A program made the position numbers and the translations under genes. A DNA stretch of 64,000 nt from Sphingomonas sabuli (GTDB taxonomy: Bacteria; Pseudomonadota; Alphaproteobacteria; Sphingomonadales; Sphingomonadaceae): NCBI RefSeq assembly GCF_014352855.1, contig NZ_CP060697.1, positions 1,426,001 through 1,490,000 on the forward strand, in the 5' to 3' direction. The notes under the pieces were generated by a model that saw only the letters and a list, made by a program, of their open reading frames with translations, did no database searches and was not told the DNA's origin. Below are positions 33,620 to 41,430 of this stretch, piece by piece (positions within the stretch are counted from its first letter, which is position 1; the number at the start of each line of letters is the position of its first letter).

Positions 33620-36082
33620 TCAAAAGGCGCAAACGTCCTGCGGTACGGCGGCGCTGGCGACGCGCACGTCCGATACGACCACCGTCAGTTTCCCGTTCGT
33701 ACTCAAAACGAACGGAGCGCCGACCTTGCCCATGTTCGCGCCGGCGGTCTTCAGGCAACGCAGCGGCACGGTCAGCAGCTGCCATTCGCCCGGCGGGGCT
33801 TTGCGCAGCGCATCGGTCACTGGAACCGACACGCCATCGACGCCAAGCGTGACGGGAGCATCGGGGGCGCGGTCAACGCGATATTCCACCTGCACGCTCA
33901 GCTCGGCATTGGCCTCGCGGCTGATGTCGATCGGCTGCGCGGCCTGCAAGCGGACCGACTGGGCAGCACCGCCGGCAAAGTCGATCCGCCGGGAATCTTC
34001 CTGTGCCCTTCGGTCGATGGCGCTGATCGCGACACTGTCGCTGGCAGCGAAGGTCCAGCCGGGCGGCAAGGTCCCGCGCGCGAAGTAATCGCCGTCCGCG
34101 CCGCTCGCGGACGCCGCGGGCCGCTGTTCCGACAATTGCGGCAAGTCGCCGCGTTCGGCGTAGGTCAGGCCGTAGCCGAAAGCGAACAGCGGATCGTACC
34201 CGGGATCGCCGACATTTAGCGGTGTCTGGTCCACGCGCTTGGGCCAGCTGAACGACAATTTGCCGCGAAAGTCGGACTGCGGCTTTCCGTCCGCGCCGGC
34301 CAGCAACACGTCGGCCACGCCGCCGCCTTCGCTGCCGGGCAGGAATGCAGCGACGAACGCATCCGACGCATTGATTTCAGGATTGACCCACATCGGCCGG
34401 CCGGAGAGGAACACGGAGACGGTTGGGATGCCCGCGGCGCGGAGCCGCTTCAGCGTTTCCAGCGCCGCCTTGTCGCGCGGACTGAATTCAAGCGTGGACC
34501 GATCGCCGACCATTTCGGCATAGGGCCCTTCCCCGAACACGACCACGGCAACGTCGGGCTTCGCGGCGTAGCGGCCGTCCGCGCTCAAGTGCGCACTGCC
34601 GCCCGCTTTCGCGGCCGCTTCTTTCAGGCCGGCGAAGATCGACTGCGCGTTCTTGAAATCGGCGTTCTTGAGGTCGGACCCCTGCCAAGTAATCGTCCAG
34701 CCGCCCGATTGCATGCTGATGTTGTCGGCACCGGCGCCGGTAACCAAGAGGTTCGCGCCCGGCTTGATCGGCAGGACATTCGCGTTGTTCTTGAGGAGCA
34801 CAAGCGATTCGCGCACGGCCTGCCGAGCGACAGCGCGATGTTCGGGCGATCCGAGCAGCTGGAATTGTCCCGCAAGCGGCCGCGTCGACGGCGCGCCCTT
34901 GGCGAACAGGCCGGCCCGCATCTTGACCCGCAGAATGCGCCGCACCGCATCGTCCAGGCGAGTCGCGGGAATTTCGCCCGACCGAGCCTGCTTGAGCGTA
35001 TTGTCGTACAAGTCCTTCCAGCTGTCCGGGGCCATGTACATGTCGAGCCCGGCGTTGATCGATGCCGGGCAATTGACGTTCGTACAGCCTTCGACCTGGC
35101 CGTGCGCATTCCAGTCGCCAACGACCAGGCCGTCGAAGCGCATCTGGTCCTTGAGCGCGACCGTCAGAAGGTCGCGGTCGCCGTGCACCTTCTTGCCGCC
35201 GACGCTGGAAAAGGATGCCATGATCGATTGGACCCCGGCGGCGATGGCCACCGGGTAGCCCGCGCCATGGATGTCGCGCAGCGTGGCGGCGTCGCCGGGT
35301 GTGTCGCCCTGGTCCTTGCCCCCGGCGGTGCCGCCGTCGCCGACAAAATGCTTGGCGGTCGCGATGACCTTGCCGTCGCCAAGGAAGGCATCCGTCCCGG
35401 CTTTCCCCTGCAGGCCTTCGACAATCGCGCCGGCATATGCTTTCACGATCTCCGGATTTTCCGAAAAGCTTTCGTACGAGCGCCCCCAGCGATCATCGCG
35501 CGCAACGGCGAGCGTGGGCGAGAAATCCCAGTCCAGCCCGGTGATGACCATTTCGCGTGCCGTGACTTCGCCGATCCTGCGGATGAGGTCGGGATTACGC
35601 GTCGCCCCCAGACCGATGTTCTGCGGAAAGATCGTCGCGCCGACGATATTGGCATGCCCGTGCACGGCATCGATGCCCCACATCAGCGGAATCTTCGGCC
35701 CCTTCCAGTCGGCCGTGTCCGCGGCGCGCCAAAAGGCATCTGCCAGCTTCAGCCACTCCGGCGCGGGCGCCTTTTCATTCTTGCCGGGCGCGCTGTTGCC
35801 GCCCGCCAGGATGGAACCGAACTTGTATTTGGCAAGGTCCGCCGGCGTGATGCTGCTGATGTCCGGCTGAATGGTCTGCGCGACCTTTTCCTCCACCGAC
35901 ATTTGCGCAAGGATCGCGTCGATTCGCGCTTCCGATGCCGCGTCGAGCCCGACCGGACTCGGCGGCGCCTGCCACATGGTTCCACCCGTTGCGGCGGCCT
36001 GTCCTGCCCAGACCGGAATGTTGTATGATGCAGCGCCGGCAGCCAGCATCGAGACGCCGAGACAAAGGAAAGGATTCCGCAA
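33620..36082 (-). CDS. GH3 exo-acting beta-glucosidase / beta-xylosidase with C-terminal binding-type domain
   Basis: An 820-aa exported GH3 enzyme. The barrel has GIDAVHGHANIVGATIF, ATAKHFVGDGGT and the nucleophile Asp of LVVGDWNAHGQVEG; the second domain has VVVFGEGPYAEMVGD. About 150 extra residues at the C-terminus (after GYGLTYAERGDLPQL) form a carbohydrate-binding-type beta domain like that of ExoP/CelD-type glucohydrolases. It starts with TTG at 36082, with GCGGGAG about 9 nt upstream; the next in-frame ATG (36049) would cut the signal peptide. Its own operator is at 36118. Paralogue of the GH3 gene at 18959 but of a different architecture. Confidence 0.88.
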   Translation of the reverse strand: MRNPFLCLGVSMLAAGAASYNIPVWAGQAAATGGTMWQAPPSPVGLDAASEARIDAILAQMSVEEKVAQTIQPDISSITPADLAKYKFGSILAGGNSAPGKNEKAPAPEWLKLADAFWRAADTADWKGPKIPLMWGIDAVHGHANIVGATIFPQNIGLGATRNPDLIRRIGEVTAREMVITGLDWDFSPTLAVARDDRWGRSYESFSENPEIVKAYAGAIVEGLQGKAGTDAFLGDGKVIATAKHFVGDGGTAGGKDQGDTPGDAATLRDIHGAGYPVAIAAGVQSIMASFSSVGGKKVHGDRDLLTVALKDQMRFDGLVVGDWNAHGQVEGCTNVNCPASINAGLDMYMAPDSWKDLYDNTLKQARSGEIPATRLDDAVRRILRVKMRAGLFAKGAPSTRPLAGQFQLLGSPEHRAVARQAVRESLVLLKNNANVLPIKPGANLLVTGAGADNISMQSGGWTITWQGSDLKNADFKNAQSIFAGLKEAAAKAGGSAHLSADGRYAAKPDVAVVVFGEGPYAEMVGDRSTLEFSPRDKAALETLKRLRAAGIPTVSVFLSGRPMWVNPEINASDAFVAAFLPGSEGGGVADVLLAGADGKPQSDFRGKLSFSWPKRVDQTPLNVGDPGYDPLFAFGYGLTYAERGDLPQLSEQRPAASASGADGDYFARGTLPPGWTFAASDSVAISAIDRRAQEDSRRIDFAGGAAQSVRLQAAQPIDISREANAELSVQVEYRVDRAPDAPVTLGVDGVSVPVTDALRKAPPGEWQLLTVPLRCLKTAGANMGKVGAPFVLSTNGKLTVVVSDVRVASAAVPQDVCAF

Positions 36083-36117
36083 AGCCTAGTACTCCCGCCT
36101 GACACGCTTCATCAAAT

Positions 36118-36131
36118 TGGTAGCGCTACCA
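36118..36131. promoter_or_regulatory. XylR-type operator O7 (GH3)
   Basis: TGGTAGCGCTACCA inside an 18-bp perfect palindrome (36116-36133, ATTGGTAGCGCTACCAAT), the most symmetrical copy in the window, 35 bp upstream of the GH3 start. Confidence 0.78.
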
Positions 36132-36269
36132 ATCGATCATCGGCGGCTTTGGGAGAGAATGCAATGACGGGAGTCGCGCACTCCGATTTGGCTTGTCGTG
36201 TGGCTCTTCAGATAGCCCTCCGGCGCGCTCCGAATTGCTATCTCGGATGCAGGCCGGAATTGCGTCCCA

Positions 36270-37598
36270 CTAACGTTGCACGGGGACAGGCGCGGTCGTG
36301 GTTGGCGCCGTGGCCTGAAGCGGCGTGATGCGCCATACCGTATTGGACAGATCATCGGCGACGATCACCGCGCCGCGCGGATCGACGGTGACGCCGACGG
36401 GCCGGCCGCGGGCCTTGCCGTCCTTGAGGAAGCCGGACAGGAAATCGACCGGATTGCCCGCTGGGCGGCCGCCACGAAAAGGGATGAACGACACTCGGTA
36501 TCCGACGACGTCTTCACGGTTCCAGCTGCCATGTTCGCCGACGAATGCCCCATCGGCGAAGCGCGCGCCGAGCGCGGGTACCGAGAAGGCCAGTCCGAGC
36601 GGCGCACGGTGCGAGCCGATGCTGTAATCCGGCTTGATCGCGGACTGCACCAGTTCGGGCTTGGCCGGTTTCACGCGCGGATCGACGTTCTGTCCCCAAT
36701 AGGAATAGGGCCATCCGTAAAAGCCGCCCGGGCGCACCGACGTGATGTAGTCGGGCACGAGGTTTGGACCAAGTTCATCGCGTTCGTTCACCGCTGCCCA
36801 GATGGTCCCGGTAAACGGCTGGGTCGCCAGCGCGCTGGGGTTGCGCAGGCCCGAGGCATATTCCTTGTGCATGCCGGTCTGCGCATCGATCTGCCACACG
36901 ACGGCGCGATCGACTTCGGCGATCAGTCCGCGTTCGCCGATGTTACTGTTCGATCCGATGCCGACGTAAAGGTACCGGCCGTCGGGACTGGCCGTCATCG
37001 CTTTCGTCCAGTGATGATTGATCTGCGACGGCAGCTTGGTCACCAGTTGCGGCGGCCCGGCCGCGGTGGTCTGGCCCGGCTGGTATGCAAAGCGCACCAC
37101 ACTGTCCTGGTTGGCAACGTAAAGATAATTGCCGGCAAGGGCGAGGCCGTACGGCGCGTTGAGCTTGTCCGCGAAAACGCCGCGCGATTCATATTTGCCG
37201 TCGCCGTCTGCGTCGCGAAGGATGGTCAGCCGGTCGCCCGGCTTGACGCTGGTGTTGCCCTTCTTCTTGATCGCCCCTGCGATAAAGTCCTTGGGCCTGA
37301 GCGGCGGTGCGCCTCCACCCTTGCCTTCGGCGACGATGATGTCGCCATTGGGCAGGACCAGCGTCTGGCGCGGAACCTTGAGGTCGGTGGCAATCGCTTC
37401 GACCTTGAAGCCTTCGGGCACGGTCGGCAGGTCGCTGCCCCAGCCCGCTGGCTTGGTGATGTTCATGTTTGGGAACAGGCCGCGCTGCTGGCTGGGCAGG
37501 TCTGGCGACGGTCCGTATTGGTTGGGATCGGGATCGCCGCCGCCGCAGGCGGCAAGCGACACGGAAAGCAGGCCAAGAGCCAGGAAACGAGCGGTCAT
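36270..37598 (-). CDS. PQQ-type sorbosone/aldose sugar dehydrogenase, lipoprotein
   Basis: A 442-aa periplasmic lipoprotein. Lipobox LAAC with Cys18, then a six-bladed propeller of the GSDH/sorbosone dehydrogenase family (VPEGFKVEAIATDLKVPRQT, HHWTKAMTASPDGRYLYVGIGS, VGEHGSWNREDVVGYRV). Such enzymes oxidise aldoses with PQQ and pass electrons to the respiratory chain; here this is family knowledge, not proven. The ATG at 37598 overlaps the stop of the DUF2231-type gene (ATGA). It sits next to cytochrome and oxidase genes but no xylan-type operator precedes it. Confidence 0.8.
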   Translation of the reverse strand: MTARFLALGLLSVSLAACGGGDPDPNQYGPSPDLPSQQRGLFPNMNITKPAGWGSDLPTVPEGFKVEAIATDLKVPRQTLVLPNGDIIVAEGKGGGAPPLRPKDFIAGAIKKKGNTSVKPGDRLTILRDADGDGKYESRGVFADKLNAPYGLALAGNYLYVANQDSVVRFAYQPGQTTAAGPPQLVTKLPSQINHHWTKAMTASPDGRYLYVGIGSNSNIGERGLIAEVDRAVVWQIDAQTGMHKEYASGLRNPSALATQPFTGTIWAAVNERDELGPNLVPDYITSVRPGGFYGWPYSYWGQNVDPRVKPAKPELVQSAIKPDYSIGSHRAPLGLAFSVPALGARFADGAFVGEHGSWNREDVVGYRVSFIPFRGGRPAGNPVDFLSGFLKDGKARGRPVGVTVDPRGAVIVADDLSNTVWRITPLQATAPTTTAPVPVQR

Positions 37599-38020
37599 TG
37601 GACAATCCCCCGGCGGTCGGTGCGCAACCCGGTCCACGCCGCGGCAATGGCGAGGATGGTGGTGATGATGGACAGGATCAGCCCGCCCGGCATGGTCGCA
37701 AAATTGTCCTTCGAGTGGATCAGCGCGTTGACGAACTGCATCACCATGAAGGCGGCGAGCAACAAGACCGCGATAGCTGCCGGCCGATAGCTCCAGCGGC
37801 CCGCGAGCGTCGTCCGGATAAGCGCCCAGGCAAGCGCGATACCGCCACCGACCAGCGATCCGGCTACCAGCCAGTCGGCGAAGTTGAGCCACTGAATTTC
37901 ATAGGTCAGCGCGAAGCGCCAATCGCTCAGCAGCGCGCCGAGCGCCAAGGGAACGATGAACCCCAGAATGATGGCATAAGCGGCCGACTCCGGGTGGTCG
38001 TTCGCGTATCTTTCCGTCAT
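37595..38020 (-). CDS. DUF2231-type small membrane protein
   Basis: A 141-aa protein with four predicted membrane helices (AYAIILGFIVPLALGALL, LVAGSLVGGGIALAWALI, AIAVLLLAAFMVMQFVNAL, LILSIITTILAIAAAW). The ATG at 38020 follows AAGGGG; the open frame extends upstream but has no family similarity there. Coupled to the sugar dehydrogenase by ATGA, it may anchor or link it to the quinone pool; this is inference. Confidence 0.75.
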   Translation of the reverse strand: MTERYANDHPESAAYAIILGFIVPLALGALLSDWRFALTYEIQWLNFADWLVAGSLVGGGIALAWALIRTTLAGRWSYRPAAIAVLLLAAFMVMQFVNALIHSKDNFATMPGGLILSIITTILAIAAAWTGLRTDRRGIVQ

Positions 38021-38134
38021 CGAGGTCCCCTTGAGTGTCGCCTGGCGAGCCGAAAGTGAACGCGCCCGGCTGCAACGGGTTGCAAAGCGCCCCACGATGG
38101 CGGAACCAAGCCCCACGCCGGAGATTGCCCCGAC

Positions 38135-38878
38135 ATGCCCGCAACCGCCCCGACTGCCCTTGATGCGATCGCATATTGCGGTCCGGCAGTGTCGCCTGGC
38201 GACTTCCTGACGCGCTGGAATTTCGACCCCATCCTGCTGCTTGCGCTTGGCGCCTTGACCTTGTGGGCGGCGCGCGTCCGCAGCGACAGGCCCGCCGCGC
38301 GGCAATCGGCACTGCTGATTGGCCTGCTGGCCTTCCTTTACATCTCGCCCTTCTGCGCCTGGGGCTCATCCCTGTTCACGGTGCGCGTGGTTCATCACCT
38401 GGCACTCGGCCTGCTGGTCGCGCCGCTGGTTGCCGCGCTGGCGCGCCGGCCACTGGGCAAGGTGCCGGGCGGCATCGCGGTGTGGACCGTGCTGTCGGCG
38501 GTGGCAATGTGGACGTGGCATGCGCCGAACCTTTATCATTGGGCGGTCACGCATGACGCGGGCTATTGGCTGATGCAGGGCACCATTGCCGCGACCGCGA
38601 CCTTGTTCTGGCATCGCCTGGACAATGCTTCGCGTCCGGTGGCGATCGCCGCTCTGCTGGCCGCGATGGTCGCGATGGGGGCGCTCGGCGCCCTCATCAC
38701 CTTGTCGCAGCTGCCCCTTTACGCCGCGCATTTCGCCAGCACCGCCGCCTGGGGCATGGCACCGCTCGACGACCAGCAACTGGGCGGTCTGGTCATGTGG
38801 GCGCCGGCGTCGGCGGTGTATCTGGTCGCCGCACTGGCGCGGGTCCGCCATCTTGCCACCGGCGAGGCGATGGCTTGA
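38135..38878 (+). CDS. ctaG: CtaG-type cytochrome c oxidase assembly protein
   Basis: A 247-aa polytopic membrane protein of the caa3_CtaG family (not the Cox11-like CtaG). Motifs: LYISPFCAWGSSLFTVR, VVHHLALGLLVAPLVAAL and MWTWHAPNLYHWA, with about 7 helices. It probably helps insert copper into the caa3-type oxidase encoded at 40489-43964. Its stop overlaps the TTG of the b561 gene (TTGA). Confidence 0.85.
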   Translation: MPATAPTALDAIAYCGPAVSPGDFLTRWNFDPILLLALGALTLWAARVRSDRPAARQSALLIGLLAFLYISPFCAWGSSLFTVRVVHHLALGLLVAPLVAALARRPLGKVPGGIAVWTVLSAVAMWTWHAPNLYHWAVTHDAGYWLMQGTIAATATLFWHRLDNASRPVAIAALLAAMVAMGALGALITLSQLPLYAAHFASTAAWGMAPLDDQQLGGLVMWAPASAVYLVAALARVRHLATGEAMA

Positions 38879-39546
38879 TCCGCGCCCTGCGCCGCTGGGC
38901 GCGCGGTCATGCGCGGCGCAAGCGGTACACGCCCGTCGGCATCGCGTTCCACTGGATCATGGCCGCACTGGTCATCTACCAGTTGCTCGCCGGCTGGGAG
39001 CTCGAGCGGCTCGACGTCGGCGCCGATCGGCTGGCGGCGTACGGGCGGCATGCGGGAATGGGGCTTCTGATCCTGCTTCTGGCGCTCCTGCGGGGGGTCT
39101 GGCGGTTGATGGTCCCCGGTCCGATCAACGACGCGGACACGCCGGGCTGGCAGGCCGAGACGGCGCACCTGACGCACATCCTCTTCTACCTGCTTTTCGC
39201 GCTCCTCCCGTTGAGCGGGCTGGTCATGTGGTCGGCCGTCGCACCAGCCGCGCCGCTCCACATCGCTGGCGTCGTGCCGGTGCCGCCCCTGCCGTTCGAA
39301 AGCCTTTCGATGACTTGGCAAATCCGACTGCTGGAGGGGGCCGAGCGCGCGCACGGCCTTGGCATTATCGGGCTGGCTCTGCTGGTCCCGCTACACATTG
39401 GGGCGGCGCTGAAGCACCATTTCTGGGATCGGCACGACGTTCTGGAGGGCATGCTGCCGGAAGTCCCCGATAGTCATTCGCATCCGCAAGGGCCGCAACA
39501 TCTGCCGCCGCCGCCGCCAACCGGGCCGACGACCATTGGCGGCTGA
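38875..39546 (+). CDS. Cytochrome b561 family membrane protein
   Basis: A 223-aa di-heme b-type membrane protein with four helices. Candidate heme ligands: RYTPVGIAFHWIMAALV (His in helix 1), GRHAGMGLLILLLALL (His in helix 2), HLTHILFYLLFALLPL and LVPLHIGAALKHHF. It could pass electrons between quinol and the c-type cytochromes. It starts with TTG at 38875 (TTGA overlap with ctaG). A His/Pro-rich tail of about 30 residues closes the protein, and its last 180 bases overlap the cytochrome c gene on the other strand. Confidence 0.82.
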   Translation: MIRALRRWARGHARRKRYTPVGIAFHWIMAALVIYQLLAGWELERLDVGADRLAAYGRHAGMGLLILLLALLRGVWRLMVPGPINDADTPGWQAETAHLTHILFYLLFALLPLSGLVMWSAVAPAAPLHIAGVVPVPPLPFESLSMTWQIRLLEGAERAHGLGIIGLALLVPLHIGAALKHHFWDRHDVLEGMLPEVPDSHSHPQGPQHLPPPPPTGPTTIGG

Positions 39547-40072
39547 TCCTGGTCATCGTCCCGTCCGCATCGCCGCGCCGGTCACCCGACGCCCAGGCGG
39601 CAAATTGCCGTTCCACATAGGCTGCGCTTTGCCCGGCGACGGCGGGGACGCCCGGACGCCCTTCGCCGGCCGCGCCGTGGCAGGCCGCGCATTCGCGCTG
39701 GTAAAGCGCACCGCGCGGAGCGGCGGTGACCGGCGCGGGCAGGCCGGCGTAGTAATGCGACACGGCCAGCCGGTCTTCGGATCGCAGCTTGCGCGCGATG
39801 GCTGCCATTTGCGGATGGGCGCGCGGCCCGTCGGCATAAAGGTCGAGCTGGCGGACGAGATATCCCGCGTCCAGGCCGGCGAGGCGCGGCACCAGGTCGC
39901 CGTCGCCTTCGCCTTTCACACCGTGGCAGGACAGGCAGGCGAATTGCGCGCCGGCGTCGCCGCCGGACACAGCGATCAACTCCCCGGACGCGTTAAAACG
40001 CGCGGGCCCGTCGCTGTCGGCGGAGCAAGCGGCGAGAAGGGACACGGCGGCCAGCGCCGGCAGCGATCGCAT
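39365..40072 (-). CDS. Di-heme cytochrome c lipoprotein
   Basis: A 235-aa lipoprotein (MRSLPALAAVSLLAAC, Cys16) with two CxxCH heme sites (CLSCHG and CAACHG). Likely distal ligands are in the segments around DGPRAHPQMAAIA and DGTMTRISRQ. It probably carries electrons to the terminal oxidase. The ATG at 40072 is divergent from the single-heme cytochrome c at 40115. The last 60 residues (after about residue 175) overlap the b561 gene antisense; the end is Pro/Arg/Ala-rich and may be an unselected read-through tail. Confidence 0.78.
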   Translation of the reverse strand: MRSLPALAAVSLLAACSADSDGPARFNASGELIAVSGGDAGAQFACLSCHGVKGEGDGDLVPRLAGLDAGYLVRQLDLYADGPRAHPQMAAIARKLRSEDRLAVSHYYAGLPAPVTAAPRGALYQRECAACHGAAGEGRPGVPAVAGQSAAYVERQFAAWASGDRRGDADGTMTRISRQWSSARLAAAAADVAALADANDYRGLPAACPPERRADPRNGASAPPQCVAGPAEPAR

Positions 40073-40114
40073 GTCAGCGGGAACATGCCGCGCCAACTGC
40101 TGGTTCCAATAGCC

Positions 40115-40492
40115 ATGAGGAACGGGGGGGCATTGATGGCGGTCGCGGTCTCGATGACGCTCGCGGCGTGTAAGCCCGTGCCCGACGACAAGGTGCTGCC
40201 CGATGACGCGTCGGTCGCGCGCGGTCGAGCCATTGTCGAGCGCGTGCAGTGCGGCGCTTGCCACCAGATGCCGGGTATCGACTGGCCGCGCGGCGAGCTT
40301 GGGCCTTCTCTGGAAAACTACGGCGACCGGGCGCTCGTTGCCGGCACGCTGCCGCTGACCCCCGACACGCTGGCGCGGTTCATCCGGAACGCGCCCGAGG
40401 CCAAGCCGGGCACGGTGATGCCCGCGATGCCGTTGACGCCGCGCGAGGCACGTGACGTCGCTTATTACCTGCTCGCAGAGGACGCGTCGTGA
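40115..40492 (+). CDS. Cytochrome c lipoprotein of the oxidase operon
   Basis: A 125-aa mono-heme cytochrome c. Lipoprotein signal ending in LAAC, heme site VQCGACHQMPG, and Met ligand in VMPAMPLTPREARDVAYYL. The start is uncertain: ATG 40115 gives a basic residue before the hydrophobic stretch, ATG 40136 has the better ribosome site (GAGG upstream), and ATG 40085 is also in frame. Its TGA overlaps the GTG of the subunit II gene, so it is part of the oxidase transcript. Confidence 0.8.
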   Translation: MRNGGALMAVAVSMTLAACKPVPDDKVLPDDASVARGRAIVERVQCGACHQMPGIDWPRGELGPSLENYGDRALVAGTLPLTPDTLARFIRNAPEAKPGTVMPAMPLTPREARDVAYYLLAEDAS

Positions 40493-41430
40493 TCGAAGCC
40501 CTGTTCGGCTGGCCGCCACCGGTGCTGGATCCGATGGGTCCCTATGCGTCGCCCGTACGGACGGTCGCCTGGGCGTTGTTCGCGATGGGCGCAGTGGTCA
40601 CGGCCCTCGTCGTCTTGGCCTTGTTCATCGCGTGGAAGGGCCCGGCGCGCTGGCGCAAGCAGCTGGGCGGGGAGCGTTCGATCCTCGTGCTTGGCGTCGG
40701 CCTGCCCGCGCTAGTGCTGGCGGGCCTGCTCGTCTGGGGGCTGACGCTTACCGCCCGGCTCGACCGGCCGCCCGCCGAAGGCGCCATGCGCGTGCGAGTG
40801 ACCGGCGAGATGTGGTGGTTCCGGGTGCAGTATCTCGGGTCCGGCGGGCGCGTGCTGGCTGAAGACGCCAACGAGCTTCGCATTCCCGTCGGGCAGCCAG
40901 TGGTGGTCGAACTGGCCTCCGCCGACGTCATCCACAGCTTCTGGGTGCCGCACCTTTCGGGGAAGAAGGACATGATCCCGGGTCGCATCAACCACCTGAC
41001 GATCCAGGCCGACCGTGCCGGACGGTTCGGCGGGGTATGTGCCGAATATTGCGGCCGCGCGCATGCGCTGATGGGCATGACCGTCATCGCCCAGCCACAA
41101 CGCGCCTTTGCCCAATGGTGGGATCGCCGCGCCGCGCTCGCCGGTCGCACAAGCGGCGGTGCCGGGGCGGCCGCCTTTGCCGCCGCCGGTTGCGCGGCCT
41201 GCCACGCGATCGACGGGACCGCCGCGGTCGGCAAGGCGGGGCCCAACCTGACCAATGTCGCTGCCCGCACCACGTTGGGCGGAGGCATCCTGCCCAACAA
41301 TCGCGGAACGCTGACCGGCTGGGTCGCGGATGCGCAATCGCTGAAGCCCGGCAACCGCATGCCCAGTTACGAGCGGTTACCTCCCGAAGACCTCAAGGCC
41401 ATCGTCGACTATCTCGAGACCCTGAAGTGA
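40489..41430 (+). CDS. coxB: Cytochrome c oxidase subunit II with fused cytochrome c (caa3 type)
   Basis: A 313-aa electron-entry subunit. Two transmembrane helices near the N-terminus, then a cupredoxin domain with a full CuA set: His in SADVIHSFWVP and the CAEYCGRAHALM cluster. A C-terminal class I cytochrome c follows (CAACHAIDG, with Met in KPGNRMPSYERL). The fused heme domain defines caa3-type oxidases. It starts with GTG at 40489 (GTGA overlap) and its stop overlaps the GTG of subunit I. Confidence 0.92.
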   Translation: MIEALFGWPPPVLDPMGPYASPVRTVAWALFAMGAVVTALVVLALFIAWKGPARWRKQLGGERSILVLGVGLPALVLAGLLVWGLTLTARLDRPPAEGAMRVRVTGEMWWFRVQYLGSGGRVLAEDANELRIPVGQPVVVELASADVIHSFWVPHLSGKKDMIPGRINHLTIQADRAGRFGGVCAEYCGRAHALMGMTVIAQPQRAFAQWWDRRAALAGRTSGGAGAAAFAAAGCAACHAIDGTAAVGKAGPNLTNVAARTTLGGGILPNNRGTLTGWVADAQSLKPGNRMPSYERLPPEDLKAIVDYLETLK

